Shown here piece by piece: positions 7,675 through 19,877 of a DNA stretch of 64,000 nt. Origin of the DNA: Gemmatimonadota bacterium (GTDB taxonomy: Bacteria > ARS69); the NCBI GenBank assembly GCA_030747075.1, contig JASLLL010000013.1, positions 6,738 to 70,737 on the forward strand, in the 5' to 3' direction. Position 1 is the stretch's first letter, and the number at the start of each line of letters is the position of its first letter. Position numbers and translations under genes: made by a program. Under the pieces are notes generated by a model that saw nothing but the letters and a program-made list of their open reading frames with translations, made no database searches and was not told where the DNA came from.

Positions 7675-7717
7675 GCGACCTGTTGTGAACATGGACGACA
7701 TCAACGGGAGGATGTGC

Positions 7718-8818
7718 ATGAAAGGCGGGAAGCGAGAGGTCGCCCGTCCCAAGGACCGGGACAAGGCGCTGGACCTCGCAGTCGGACAGATCGAACGGCA
7801 TTTTGGCAAAGGTTCCATCATGCGCCTCGGAGATCCAAGGCAGGCGCAAAGTGGGCCTCCGGCCATCTCCACGGGTTCCTTGTCGTTGAATGTCGCGCTG
7901 GGCATAGGCGGCGTGCCACGCGGGAGAATCGTCGAAGTGTTCGGGCCGGAGTCTTCGGGGAAGACGACTCTGGTACTGCACATGATGGCCGAAGCTCAGA
8001 AGGCGGGTGGAACCGCGGCGTTCGTGGATGCGGAGCACGCACTGGATCCTGCCTACGCGCAGGCGCTCGGCGTGGATGTGGAGAATCTCCTTGTGTCCCA
8101 GCCGGATACGGGCGAGCAGGCGCTGGAGATCACGGACATGCTCGTGCGCTCGGCTGCAGTGGACATCATCGCGGTGGATTCCGTGGCGGCGCTGGTGCCG
8201 CGTGCGGAAATCGAAGGTGAGATGGGCGACCACAATGTCGGGCTTCAGGCGCGCCTCATGTCGCAGGCCATGCGGAAGCTGACGGGTTCGGTCTCCAAGT
8301 CGAAGACCTGCATCGTCTTCATCAACCAGATCCGCATGAAGATCGGCGTCATGTTCGGCAACCCGGAGACGACGACCGGTGGCAACGCCCTGAAGTTCTA
8401 TGCCACGCAGCGCCTGGACATCCGTCGGATCGGGGCGCTCAAGGACGGCACGGTCGGGATCGGCAACCGGACGCGCGTGAAGGTCGTGAAGAACAAGCTG
8501 GCCCCGCCGTTCCGTCAGGCGGAGTTCGACATCATCTACGGAGAGGGGATCTCCTTCGTGGGAGATGTGCTCGACATGGCTACGGAGAAGGAGATCGCGG
8601 AGAAGTCCGGGACCTGGTTCTCCTATGACGGGGAGAGACTCGGTCAGGGCCGGGAGAACGCGAAGGCGTTCCTTACGGAGAATCCGGACATTCTGGCATC
8701 CATGGAGCGGAAGGTCCGTGAGGCCTACGGTATTCCCGCGCCCGGCGGCCAGGCTCCGGCGTCGGATTCCGTAGAGACGGAGGAAGCTGCGGTTGCCGGT
8801 GCCCCCTCCGGGAAGTAG
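7718..8818 (+). CDS. recA: recombinase RecA
   Basis: Strand-exchange ATPase (366 aa) for homologous recombination and SOS signalling. ATG 7718 has GGGAGG 6 nt upstream and yields [19 protein letters not shown]. Walker A is GPESSGKTT. The core motifs [41 protein letters not shown] and the C-terminal [21 protein letters not shown] are conserved. The acidic C-terminal tail (ETEEAAV) is typical of regulated RecA. recX follows with an overlap. Confidence 0.98.
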   Translation: MKGGKREVARPKDRDKALDLAVGQIERHFGKGSIMRLGDPRQAQSGPPAISTGSLSLNVALGIGGVPRGRIVEVFGPESSGKTTLVLHMMAEAQKAGGTAAFVDAEHALDPAYAQALGVDVENLLVSQPDTGEQALEITDMLVRSAAVDIIAVDSVAALVPRAEIEGEMGDHNVGLQARLMSQAMRKLTGSVSKSKTCIVFINQIRMKIGVMFGNPETTTGGNALKFYATQRLDIRRIGALKDGTVGIGNRTRVKVVKNKLAPPFRQAEFDIIYGEGISFVGDVLDMATEKEIAEKSGTWFSYDGERLGQGRENAKAFLTENPDILASMERKVREAYGIPAPGGQAPASDSVETEEAAVAGAPSGK

Positions 8819-9347
8819 CCGAAAGAAGAAACGCGGCAGGAGTGGAGGCGCGGCCCCGGCCGCGACTCCCGTCGAGATGGCCATTCGCTATCTCGGGAGC
8901 CGGATGCGGTTCGAGTCGGAGGTCCGCTCGCACCTGAATCGCAAGGGTGTGCCCGGAGAAGCGCAGGAGGCTGCGCTGGAGCGCCTGCGGGAACTGGGGC
9001 TTCTTTCGGATCGGGACACCTGCGCGGCGTGGATCCGGGACCGGATGAACTTCTCGCCCCGGGGCACGATCCATATGCGGCGGGATCTCCTCCGCCGCGG
9101 TGTGGATCGGCAGGTGGTGGAGGACGCGCTCTCCGCCGAACTGGCACCGGGGGCGGAGACGGATCTTGCGGTTCGTGTGCTGAAGGGGCGGGCGAAGCGT
9201 TTTGTCGCAGTGTCGAAGGATGTGGCAAGGCGCAGGATGTGGTCTGTTCTCGCCGGACGGGGGTTTCCTCCGGAGGTGGTTCACGAGGCAATAGACCGGT
9301 TCGCTGTGGACAGGGAGTCCCCTTTGGAGAGGGCAGGGGAGTTGTGA
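8793..9347 (+). CDS. recX: regulatory protein RecX
   Basis: RecA filament inhibitor, 184 aa, made of three-helix repeats. Residues such as [36 protein letters not shown] and [23 protein letters not shown] match RecX repeats. TTG 8793 is 8 nt from GGAGGA and inside the end of recA (26-nt overlap), a common coupling that keeps RecX low relative to RecA. The lysine/arginine-rich start ([12 protein letters not shown]) is a local extension. Confidence 0.92.
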   Translation: MPVPPPGSSRKKKRGRSGGAAPAATPVEMAIRYLGSRMRFESEVRSHLNRKGVPGEAQEAALERLRELGLLSDRDTCAAWIRDRMNFSPRGTIHMRRDLLRRGVDRQVVEDALSAELAPGAETDLAVRVLKGRAKRFVAVSKDVARRRMWSVLAGRGFPPEVVHEAIDRFAVDRESPLERAGEL

Positions 9348-9393
9348 TGGGGCGGGCAGGACCCAGCGTCGCGCCCCGGGAAGGGGAAGGCCC

Positions 9394-12092
<2,699 letters not shown>

Positions 12093-12096
<4 letters not shown>

Positions 12097-12911
12097 TCGA
12101 TCTGCACTGCCATATCCTCCCCGGACTCGACGATGGTGCCGCGGATGATCACCAGGCGCTGGCCATGGCGAGAGCGGCTGTGGACATGGGCATTCAGGAG
12201 GTGGCGGCCACTTCGCACTTCGGGTTCTTCTCGTTGTTCTCCGCAGACTCCGGGAGCATTCGCGCGGAGCGGGATCGTCTGGTAGAACTCGTTGCGGCCG
12301 AGGGGATTCCTCTGGAGATTCACCCCGGTGCGGAGAACTACTACGGGGAGATGGAGCCCGCAGAGTTTGCATCGCGGGCGATCCCTCTGGCGGAAGGCCC
12401 GTATGTACTCATGGACTTCTCTTTTCGGCGGGTCCCGGAGACTCTGGCGGAGGGTCTCGCCCGGCTTCGGCAGGGGGGGCGGATCCCTGTGATCGCTCAC
12501 CCGGAGCGGAATCGGGAAGTTCAGCTGCTGCCGAAGATTGTGGTGGACTGGTTGGATGCGGGAGCCATGCTGCAGGTGAATGCCTCCAGCCTGACAGGAC
12601 TGCTTGGCGAAGATGCACAGTTGGCGGCGGAGACACTTCTGGCTGCGGGAGCCGTGCAGATACTCGGCTCGGATGCACACGACCTCAGCCGACGCCCGTT
12701 CTGCCTGAGCGCGGGAGAGGCGGCGGCGGCGGACATCGTGGGAGCGGATGCAGCAGCACGAATGGTACGCGATACCCCCCGGGCCGTGTTGCGCGGGGAG
12801 AAGATAGAAGTTCGGAGCCCGGATTCGGATCGGCTGAGCGGAGGAGCATCGCTCTTCGACCGGATGTTCGGGCGGGGGCGGGGCCAGACCGAGCAAGGAG
12901 ATCGAGAGTGA
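12093..12911 (+). CDS. cpsB: CpsB/YwqE-type PHP-domain tyrosine-protein phosphatase
   Basis: Manganese-dependent PHP-fold phosphatase (272 aa) of the family that dephosphorylates BY-kinases controlling capsule/exopolysaccharide length. The N-terminus MIDLHCHILPGLDDGAADD carries the HxH metal motif; further metal ligands are in ATSHF, IPVIAHPERN and ILGSDAHDL. GTG 12093 overlaps the alaS stop. The gene opens a glycan operon (rmlA, rmlD, wzm, wzt). A possible partner, a degenerate BY-kinase-like protein, lies at 47407. The exact substrate is inferred. Confidence 0.85.
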
Positions 12912-13975
12912 AAGGCCTGATTCTCTCCGGAGGGAAGGGAACACGACTGAGACCCATCACGCACACGAGTGCCAAGCAACTGGTGCCGGTCGCGAACAAG
13001 CCGATCCTCTTCTTCGCCATTGAAGCCGTGCGCGACGCGGGGGTCGAGGAGATCGGGATCGTGGTGGGGGAGACGGGTGCGGAGATTCGCGCGGCCGTGG
13101 GGGACGGGTCCGCGTTCGGCGTGAAGATCACCTACATCCCGCAGGAGAATCCGCTCGGACTGGCGCACGCCGTCAAGGTCTCGCGGGACTTCCTCGGCGA
13201 GGATCCATTTGTGATGTTTCTGGGCGACAACCTCATCAAGGACGGGATCACCCCACTGGTGGACGAGTTCCGGCGAGACGGCCCGAACTCGCAGATCCTC
13301 CTCGCGAGCGTGCCCAACCCGTCGGAGTTCGGGGTGGCGGAGATTGCGGACGGGAAGGTCGTCGGGTTGGAAGAGAAACCCGCGCAGCCGAAGTCGGAGT
13401 TCGCGCTGGTGGGCGTCTACATGTTCGACCGGAGCATTCACGAGGCGGTGGACAACATCCAGCCTTCCGCACGGGGAGAACTGGAGATCACCGATGCCAT
13501 CCAGTATCTGATCGACCACGACTTCGATGTACGCAGCCATGTCATTCGTGGCTGGTGGAAGGACACCGGGAAACTGGAGGACATGCTGGAAGCCAACCGG
13601 ATTGTGCTGAGCAGTCTGGAGCGACGCATCGACGGGGAAGTGGACGATCGGAGCCGTATCATCGGAGAGGTCGTCGTGGGGAAGGGGGCGCGTGTGGAAA
13701 ACTCCGAACTTCGCGGGCCGCTTATCCTGGGAGAGGGTGCGGTCGTGAAGGACTCCTATGTCGGGCCGTTCACATCCATTTCGGATCAGTGCGAAGTGCT
13801 TTCGTCGGAGGTGGAGTTCTCCATCATCCTGAAGGGCGGGCGCGTCCACGATCTGGACCGGCGTATGGAAGGGAGTCTTGTGGGGCGCAACGCCACCATC
13901 CTCTCTTCCGCCGTCCGTCCCCGGGCGTACCGGTTCATGGTGGGCGACAACTCCGAGGTCCGGGTCCCCCGATGA
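12908..13975 (+). CDS. rmlA: glucose-1-phosphate thymidylyltransferase, long form
   Basis: Nucleotidyltransferase (355 aa) making dTDP-glucose from dTTP and glucose-1-phosphate. The N-terminal motif GGKGTRLRP (residues 8-16), the conserved KQLVPVANKPILFF and FLGDNLI are clear. The C-terminal part (about 245-350) is a left-handed beta-helix with hexapeptide-like repeats, as in the StrD-type long subfamily that acts in modified-sugar pathways. It overlaps the phosphatase gene and rmlD by 4 nt each. rmlB and rmlC are not in this window. Confidence 0.92.
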   Translation: MKGLILSGGKGTRLRPITHTSAKQLVPVANKPILFFAIEAVRDAGVEEIGIVVGETGAEIRAAVGDGSAFGVKITYIPQENPLGLAHAVKVSRDFLGEDPFVMFLGDNLIKDGITPLVDEFRRDGPNSQILLASVPNPSEFGVAEIADGKVVGLEEKPAQPKSEFALVGVYMFDRSIHEAVDNIQPSARGELEITDAIQYLIDHDFDVRSHVIRGWWKDTGKLEDMLEANRIVLSSLERRIDGEVDDRSRIIGEVVVGKGARVENSELRGPLILGEGAVVKDSYVGPFTSISDQCEVLSSEVEFSIILKGGRVHDLDRRMEGSLVGRNATILSSAVRPRAYRFMVGDNSEVRVPR

Positions 13976-14871
13976 GCGCCGAACGAGGCGGTGAGTCCGC
14001 ATCTCAGGCGACGGTTCGCGTGGCGGCCACCGGGTGCGCGGGCATGCTCGGGAGGGAGCTGGGTGCAGAGGCTGCGGCGCGGGGCGTGCCGTTCACCGGG
14101 TGGGATCTTCCGGACTTTGACCTGACGGATCGAGAAGCCGTGATGCGGGAGATCGGGTCGGCGCGACCGGATGTGGTAATCCATGCCGCCGCATGGACGG
14201 ATGTGGATGGCTGCGAGTCGAATCCTTCGAAGGCGTTTCTTGTGAACGGACGGGCCACGGCGCATGTCGTGGAGGCGTGCCGGGAAGCGGGGGCGCGCGT
14301 CGTCCATGTCTCCACGGACTATGTGTTCCCGGGAGACCTCGACCGCCCGTACCGCGAGGACGATCTGCCCGGTCCGCTTTCCGTCTACGGTTGGTCGAAA
14401 CTTGCCGGGGAGGAAGCGGTCCGTTCGCTGGGGGACGCGGGTGCCATTGCGCGGACCGCCTGGCTGTATGCGGGCCACGGTGCGAACTTCCTCCGCACGA
14501 TGCTGCGTCTCGGCCGGGAGAGGGATTCCCTGGCCGTGGTCGACGACCAGTTGGGTTCACCGACCTTTGCGGGAGATCTTGCGCGGGTGTTGCTTGATCT
14601 CGCGATCGAAGGCGGGAGCGGCACATTTCACACCACCAACACCGGTTCGGTCACCTGGCACGGCTTCGCCAGCGCCATCTTTGCGGCGGCCGGAATCGGC
14701 GTCGAAGTGAAGGCGGTGACGAGTGCGGACTTCCCCCGACCGGCTCACCGCCCCGCGAACTCCGTGTTGCTGGATTCCCGGCTTGCTGATGCGGGGATTC
14801 ATCCGATGCCGTCGTGGGAAGACGGGCTGGCCCGGTGCTTTGCGGGAATGGCGAAGGAAGGTGCGGCATGA
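13972..14871 (+). CDS. rmlD: dTDP-4-dehydrorhamnose reductase
   Basis: Short-chain (extended) reductase of 299 aa completing dTDP-L-rhamnose synthesis. The Rossmann motif ATGCAGMLGREL, DFDLTDREAV, VIHAAAWTDVDGCE, the catalytic VSTDYVFPG and the YGWSKLAGE Tyr-xxx-Lys are all present. ATG 13972 overlaps the rmlA stop (ATGA). A short Ser/Gln-rich N-terminal extension precedes the Rossmann fold. With rmlA it points to rhamnose or a related deoxysugar in the glycan made here. Confidence 0.93.
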   Translation: MSAERGGESASQATVRVAATGCAGMLGRELGAEAAARGVPFTGWDLPDFDLTDREAVMREIGSARPDVVIHAAAWTDVDGCESNPSKAFLVNGRATAHVVEACREAGARVVHVSTDYVFPGDLDRPYREDDLPGPLSVYGWSKLAGEEAVRSLGDAGAIARTAWLYAGHGANFLRTMLRLGRERDSLAVVDDQLGSPTFAGDLARVLLDLAIEGGSGTFHTTNTGSVTWHGFASAIFAAAGIGVEVKAVTSADFPRPAHRPANSVLLDSRLADAGIHPMPSWEDGLARCFAGMAKEGAA

Positions 14872-15716
14872 CGGAAGACAGCGCGGCAGTCATCGCGGCC
14901 GGGCGCGCGGACTACGACTCGGCGGTTCGGCGCGGCCGGGCGATCGACGAACTGAGTGAGTTGTTCCGATTTCGCCATCTGGTCGTACAGCTCGTGAAGC
15001 GGAATGTCACCTCGCGGTACAAGCGGTCATTCCTGGGACTGGCGTGGACTCTCCTTGATCCACTCCTCACGATGGGCGTGATGGCTGCCGTGTATTCCGC
15101 GATTATCCGGGATCGGGTGGAGGCCTTCCCTGTCTACATCTTGTCCGGGCTGGTGATCTGGAATTTCTTCTCGCAGTCGAGCACTCAGGCGATCACCTAC
15201 TTCCTGCACGGGCGGGCGCTCCTCGGGCGCGTGTACATGCCCAAGGCGACGATGGGGGTGGCGGCGGTCGGCACCGGTTTCGTCAACCTGGTGGCGTCCA
15301 TCATTCCACTGATGGTGTTCATGGTGATCTTCCGATGCCAGTTCACTCCCGCGCTGCTCTTCGTGCCGGTCGCCATTCTGCTGGCGTCTGCATTCACGCT
15401 GGGTGTCGGGCTCCTGGTGTCCGCATGGTCGGTTTTCTTCGGAGACATGGAGAACATTTTCCGGTTTCTCCTGCGGCTGGCCATGTATCTGTCCGGGATT
15501 TTCTACTCGCTGGACATCCTGCCGGAGCAGCTGAGACGGGTTGTCTGGTGTATGCCGACCTATCATCTGATTGAACTGTTCCGATCCCCCGTTCACACCG
15601 GGACTCTCCCGGACGGTCAGAGCATTCTGATTGGAGTCGCATGGTCGCTGGGTTTCCTTCTCGCAGGTTTCGGGTACTTCGCACGAAAGTCGAATGCGTA
15701 TGCATACCGACTCTGA
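14868..15716 (+). CDS. wzm: ABC-2 type polysaccharide export permease (Wzm-like)
   Basis: Membrane component (282 aa) of an ABC exporter for lipid-linked polysaccharide. The soluble N-terminus leads into the family motif LVKRNVTSRYKRSFLGLAWTLLDPLL, followed by about six hydrophobic segments and the typical end (YHLIELFRSP, GYFARKSNAYAYRL). ATG 14868 overlaps rmlD by 4 nt, and the ATP-binding subunit follows at once. It would move undecaprenyl-diphosphate-linked glycan across the inner membrane. Confidence 0.93.
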   Translation: MTEDSAAVIAAGRADYDSAVRRGRAIDELSELFRFRHLVVQLVKRNVTSRYKRSFLGLAWTLLDPLLTMGVMAAVYSAIIRDRVEAFPVYILSGLVIWNFFSQSSTQAITYFLHGRALLGRVYMPKATMGVAAVGTGFVNLVASIIPLMVFMVIFRCQFTPALLFVPVAILLASAFTLGVGLLVSAWSVFFGDMENIFRFLLRLAMYLSGIFYSLDILPEQLRRVVWCMPTYHLIELFRSPVHTGTLPDGQSILIGVAWSLGFLLAGFGYFARKSNAYAYRL

Positions 15717-16515
15717 CAGCCCGCGCGTAGCGGAACAGGCGTCGGAGAGACCCCCGGCGCTTCTTCTGTCCGGAGTGTCGGTGGCTTTCGAATCGCACCG
15801 AACACCGGCGGCCACTCTGAAGGAACACCTGATCCGCTGGACCAAGCGGGATCTTGAGAAGAAGAGTGTCCGCGCTCTGGACGGACTGGATCTGCGGGTG
15901 GATCGGGGAGAGGTGTTTGGGATCGTCGGGAGAAACGGGGCGGGGAAGAGCACTCTCCTGCGCGTGATTTCCGGCATCCTGCACCCGTCTCGGGGAAGGG
16001 TTCGAGTCTGGGGGAAGGTCACGCCGCTTCTCGGCGTCGGTGCCGGGTTCCACGGCGATCTGACCGGGCGGGAGAATATCGCGCTTTACTCGGCCATCCT
16101 CGGGCGAAGCCCGGAGCGTACCCGTGAGCTGGTGGACGACATCATCCGCTTCTCCGAACTTGCGGACTTTATCGACGCGCCGCTTCGCGTGTACTCCGCG
16201 GGCATGTCCGCACGGCTCGGATTCGCCGTCGCACTGGCCGAGTCGCCGGAGGTCCTTCTGGTTGATGAAGTGCTCGGCGTCGGGGACGAACAGTTCCGCC
16301 GGAAGTGCCGGGACCGCTTTGAAGAGATCCGCAAGGCCGGCGCCACCATTGTCATCGTGACGCACTCGATGTCCGTTGCCAAAGAGATGTGCGACCGACT
16401 GGCGTGGATCGAGAATGGCAAGGTCCGCGAGTGCGGGACTTCCGAAGAAGTGGCCGCATCCTATGTGGAGTTCCAGAAGGCGGTTCGGAGCGCCTCCACG
16501 ATCCGCCCCCGCTGA
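15694..16515 (+). CDS. wzt: ABC polysaccharide exporter ATP-binding subunit (Wzt-like, short form)
   Basis: ATPase partner of the preceding permease, 273 aa. It shows Walker A GRNGAGKS (about residue 79), the signature YSAGMSARLGF and Walker B VLLVDEVLGVGD, plus the family N-terminal KEHLIRWTKRD insertion. It starts inside the end of the permease gene (ATG 15694 or 15700). The chain stops soon after the nucleotide-binding domain, so it lacks the C-terminal carbohydrate-binding domain of the long Wzt proteins that recognise capped chain ends. Confidence 0.92.
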   Translation: MRMHTDSDSPRVAEQASERPPALLLSGVSVAFESHRTPAATLKEHLIRWTKRDLEKKSVRALDGLDLRVDRGEVFGIVGRNGAGKSTLLRVISGILHPSRGRVRVWGKVTPLLGVGAGFHGDLTGRENIALYSAILGRSPERTRELVDDIIRFSELADFIDAPLRVYSAGMSARLGFAVALAESPEVLLVDEVLGVGDEQFRRKCRDRFEEIRKAGATIVIVTHSMSVAKEMCDRLAWIENGKVRECGTSEEVAASYVEFQKAVRSASTIRPR

Positions 16516-16569
16516 TCGGAACCGCACTTCTCGCTCGCGGACGGGGCGAGCCGGGTCGCGGGCGGCCGC

Positions 16570-16598
16570 TTGACTCGGCTCCTTTCGCGTGGGAGCAT
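16570..16598 (+). promoter_or_regulatory. possible promoter upstream of the sulfotransferase/glycosyltransferase gene
   Basis: TTGACT (16570-16575), a 17-nt spacer, then GAGCAT (16593-16598), in the 163-nt gap after wzt. The -10 is weak (three of six consensus bases). Its form resembles the candidate in front of selA. Confidence 0.3.
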
Positions 16599-16678
16599 CG
16601 CTCGACCCGGCCACTGATTCCCACCGTTCTGCGCAGCCCGGGCAGGTTCCCCGAGAGCCTGTGCGGAGGAGGCGCCCC

Positions 16679-19600
16679 TTGCGACCCGTGATTCTCGTGC
16701 TTGGCATGCATCGAAGCGGCACTTCCGCAGTGGCGGGGGCCGTACGGATGCTCGGCGTAGACCTCGGGGATTCGCTGATGCCGGGACGCGCGGGGGAGAA
16801 CCCACAGGGTTTCTTCGAAGACACCCGCGTCATGGCCGCCAACGAGAACATTCTGGAGTCCGCAGCGTCCTCGTGGGATGACCCCTTTGGAATCGATCCG
16901 GGCTGGTTTGATTCGGATGAAGGGAAGCCCCATGCGCGAGACCTTTCATCGCTTCTCGTGGGGATGTTCCCGGAGGATGCGCTGTGCGGAGTGAAAGACC
17001 CGCGCATCTGTCGGTTGCTTCCCGTGTGGACGGCCGCACTGGAGCAGGCGGGACTCGCGCCCCATGTCCTTCTGGTGACCAGGCCTTGCGCGGAGGTCGC
17101 CGATTCGCTGGCTCGAAGGAACGGCTTCTCGCGTGAGAAGTCGGCCTTCCTCTGGGCCGACCATGTCCTTCGGGCGGAGGAGGGGACGCGGAGGATCCCG
17201 CGAGTGTTCCTGCCCTATGCGGACCTGCTGGAGAATCCCGCCGGGGTGCTGGCCGGAGCGGGACACGCTCTGGGAATCACCTGGCCGGTATCTCCGGAGG
17301 CGGCCTCGACACGGCTGCGCGCATTTGTCACCGGCGAGCTTCGGCACCACCGGGTCGGGGACGCGGAGAAGTCGCATCGTCGCGCAGACGGATTCGTGCG
17401 GGAACTGGATCTGCTGCTGGAAAGCGTCGCGGGCGGTTGCGGCGGCGGCGGCACGACCCGGTTTGACCGAATGGCGGAGCAAGTGGCGGCCGTCCTTCCC
17501 CGAATGGATCCGCTCTGGCAGGAACACTTGAGCCGTGGCGTCCGGGTGGCGGATCAAGTTGCGGGGCTGGAACAGACCTTGTCCGATCGGACCGAGTGGC
17601 TGCGTGCGTCGGCGGAGGAAGTGAAGAGTCTTCGGGCCGCCGTGGAGGAGATGCGCAACGCCGGATCCAAAGACGCGACCCGCCTGCGGGTGGAAGTGGA
17701 GGAGATTCGCGCCGCGACGCTGGATGTCGGCCGGCGCGTGGATCGTCTGGACTTCTTCCGGCTTGGCATGCGACTGGTCCGGTTCTCTCGACGGGTGGCG
17801 GGCCGCCTGGTGCGCGGCGCGGCGCGGCGAAGGAGCGCCCTTCACGGCAGACTCCGCGACGCATTCCTGAAGCGGCCGGTGACCCGCGCGCGAGTGACTG
17901 GGATTGCACTGCCTCAGCATGAACATCCGGATGTCTCGATCATCATCCCCGTGTTCAACCAGACGGGTCATACCGTCCGGTGCCTGGAATCGCTGGCGGC
18001 ATTGCGGGAGGAGACCTCCTTCGAGGTGGTCCTGGTGGATGACGCCTCCACGGCCGCGTCGATTGGCCTGCTGGCGTCGGTAAGGTCGATCCGACTCGTG
18101 CGAAACGAACGCAATCTCGGGTTTGTGCATTCGTGCAATCGGGGCGCGAAGGAGGCGAAGGGGCGGCACCTTCTCTTCCTGAACAACGACACGCGCGTGG
18201 AGCCGGGTTTCCTGGACCGGCTTCGGGCCTCTTTGGAGGAGTTCCCGGATGCGGGGATTGTGGGTGCCCAACTGGTGTACCCGGACGGCCGCCTGCAGGA
18301 ATCGGGCGGGATCGTCTGGGAGGACGCCAGTGCGTGGAATTACGGTCACGGGAGAGACCCGTCCGCACCGGAGGTTTCGTATCTTCGCGAAGTCGATTAC
18401 TGCTCCGGTGCATGCATCCTGGTGGACCGGAGTCTGTTCAACGAACTGGGCGGGTTCGATGAGCGGTACGCTCCCGCCTACTACGAAGATGTGGATCTTG
18501 CTTTTCGCGTTCGCGAGGCCGGTCGACGCGTGCTTGTCAACCCTGTGGCGCGTGTCATTCATTGCGAAGGTGCCACTTCCGGTACGGACCCGGAGAGTGG
18601 TGTGAAGCGGTACCAGGTGCGCAACCAGCAGATCTTCCTGGATCGATGGCGGAAGGAACTTGGCTGCCACGGCCGAAACGGGGAAGACCCGGAACGGGCG
18701 AAGGAGCGGAAGGCCCGTTCCCGCGTCCTCGTCATCGACCACCGTATGCCGACTCCCGATCAGGACGCGGGATCGCAGCGAATCCAATGGATGATGCGGA
18801 TTCTTCGCGACCTCGGCCATCGAGTGACCTTTCTGCCCGACAATCTACTCCCGTCCGAACCCTACGGGGCAGACCTTCGCGCGCTGGGCGTGGAGGTATG
18901 GCAGTCACCGCACCTCAGGACGATCCGCCACTTCCTGGAGTGCCGGGGGAGCGAGTTCGATCTTGTGATTCTGAGCCGTCTGGGTACGGCGGGAACTCAT
19001 ATCGATGATGTGCGGAGGCTCTGTCCGCGGGCGCGGGTCGTCTTCGATACGGTGGACCTGCACTTTCTTCGTGAAGAGCGGGCCGCAGAGTTGACCGGGA
19101 GTGCCGCCGATCTCGCGGCCGCGCGGGAGACACGCACGCGGGAACTCTCGGTGGCCCGCCGTGCGCACGAGACGCTGGTCGTCAGTGAAGAGGAACGCGA
19201 ACTCATCCAGAGCATCGATCCGAATCTCGCCGTGCGTATCGTCCCCACCATCCACGAGACTTCCGCGTCCGGGCTTCCATTCGAGGAGCGGCACGGACTT
19301 CTCTTCGTGGGGGGGTTCGAGCATCCGCCCAATGCTGATGGCGTCCGGTGGTTCGTGGAGACCGTGCTGCCGATGGTACGGGAGGAACTGCCGGATGTTT
19401 CGCTTCGGATCGTGGGCAGCAAGCCGACACCGGAGATGGATGCTCTCGCGGGACGGGGCGTGGATGTCGCCGGGTGGGTGCCGGATCTCGAAGCGCTTCT
19501 CCGCGAGTCCCGGGTATCCATCGCGCCGCTCCGGTTTGGCGCCGGGGTGAAGGGGAAAGTCTGCGAGAGCCTCGCGCACGGGTTGCCGACCGTGGGAACG

Positions 19601-19861
19601 AGCATCGCCTGCGAGGGGATGGCGCTCACTCATCGAACAGACATCTGCATCGCGGACACGGCGCACGACTTCGCGCGGGAAGTGGTGCGTCTGCATCAGG
19701 ATCGTGCCTTGTGGACGCAGTTGGCCTCAGCGGGGCAGGAAGTGATCCGGAACCGGTTCTCTCCCGCCGTAGCCAGGGACGCACTTCGACGACTGGGGCG
19801 CGGCCCCGCCGAATCCCCCCGGGGGGGACTCCTGGCGGTGGAAGCCCAACTACTCTCATGA
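16679..19861 (+). CDS. three-domain protein: sulfotransferase-like, GT2 and GT4 glycosyltransferases
   Basis: TTG 16679 is placed 6 nt after GGAGGAGG and gives 1060 aa. Residues 1-220 resemble P-loop sulfotransferases, with VLGMHRSGTSAV as the PAPS 5'-phosphate loop and VKDPRICRLLPVW. A helical, charged region lies near 285-375. Residues about 415-660 form a GT2 domain (VSIIIPVFNQTGHTVRCLES, LNNDTRVEPGF as the acidic motif, YYEDVDLAFRVREAG). Residues about 680-1040 form a GT4 domain (GLLFVGGFEHPPNADGVRWF, GAGVKGKVCESLAHGLPT). It may elongate and sulfate the exported glycan, or the first domain may only bind. It is preceded by the exporter and followed by a kinase-like/methyltransferase fusion. 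Confidence 0.85.
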   Translation: MRPVILVLGMHRSGTSAVAGAVRMLGVDLGDSLMPGRAGENPQGFFEDTRVMAANENILESAASSWDDPFGIDPGWFDSDEGKPHARDLSSLLVGMFPEDALCGVKDPRICRLLPVWTAALEQAGLAPHVLLVTRPCAEVADSLARRNGFSREKSAFLWADHVLRAEEGTRRIPRVFLPYADLLENPAGVLAGAGHALGITWPVSPEAASTRLRAFVTGELRHHRVGDAEKSHRRADGFVRELDLLLESVAGGCGGGGTTRFDRMAEQVAAVLPRMDPLWQEHLSRGVRVADQVAGLEQTLSDRTEWLRASAEEVKSLRAAVEEMRNAGSKDATRLRVEVEEIRAATLDVGRRVDRLDFFRLGMRLVRFSRRVAGRLVRGAARRRSALHGRLRDAFLKRPVTRARVTGIALPQHEHPDVSIIIPVFNQTGHTVRCLESLAALREETSFEVVLVDDASTAASIGLLASVRSIRLVRNERNLGFVHSCNRGAKEAKGRHLLFLNNDTRVEPGFLDRLRASLEEFPDAGIVGAQLVYPDGRLQESGGIVWEDASAWNYGHGRDPSAPEVSYLREVDYCSGACILVDRSLFNELGGFDERYAPAYYEDVDLAFRVREAGRRVLVNPVARVIHCEGATSGTDPESGVKRYQVRNQQIFLDRWRKELGCHGRNGEDPERAKERKARSRVLVIDHRMPTPDQDAGSQRIQWMMRILRDLGHRVTFLPDNLLPSEPYGADLRALGVEVWQSPHLRTIRHFLECRGSEFDLVILSRLGTAGTHIDDVRRLCPRARVVFDTVDLHFLREERAAELTGSAADLAAARETRTRELSVARRAHETLVVSEEERELIQSIDPNLAVRIVPTIHETSASGLPFEERHGLLFVGGFEHPPNADGVRWFVETVLPMVREELPDVSLRIVGSKPTPEMDALAGRGVDVAGWVPDLEALLRESRVSIAPLRFGAGVKGKVCESLAHGLPTVGTSIACEGMALTHRTDICIADTAHDFAREVVRLHQDRALWTQLASAGQEVIRNRFSPAVARDALRRLGRGPAESPRGGLLAVEAQLLS

Positions 19862-19877
19862 CAGGAGGCGACCAGAA

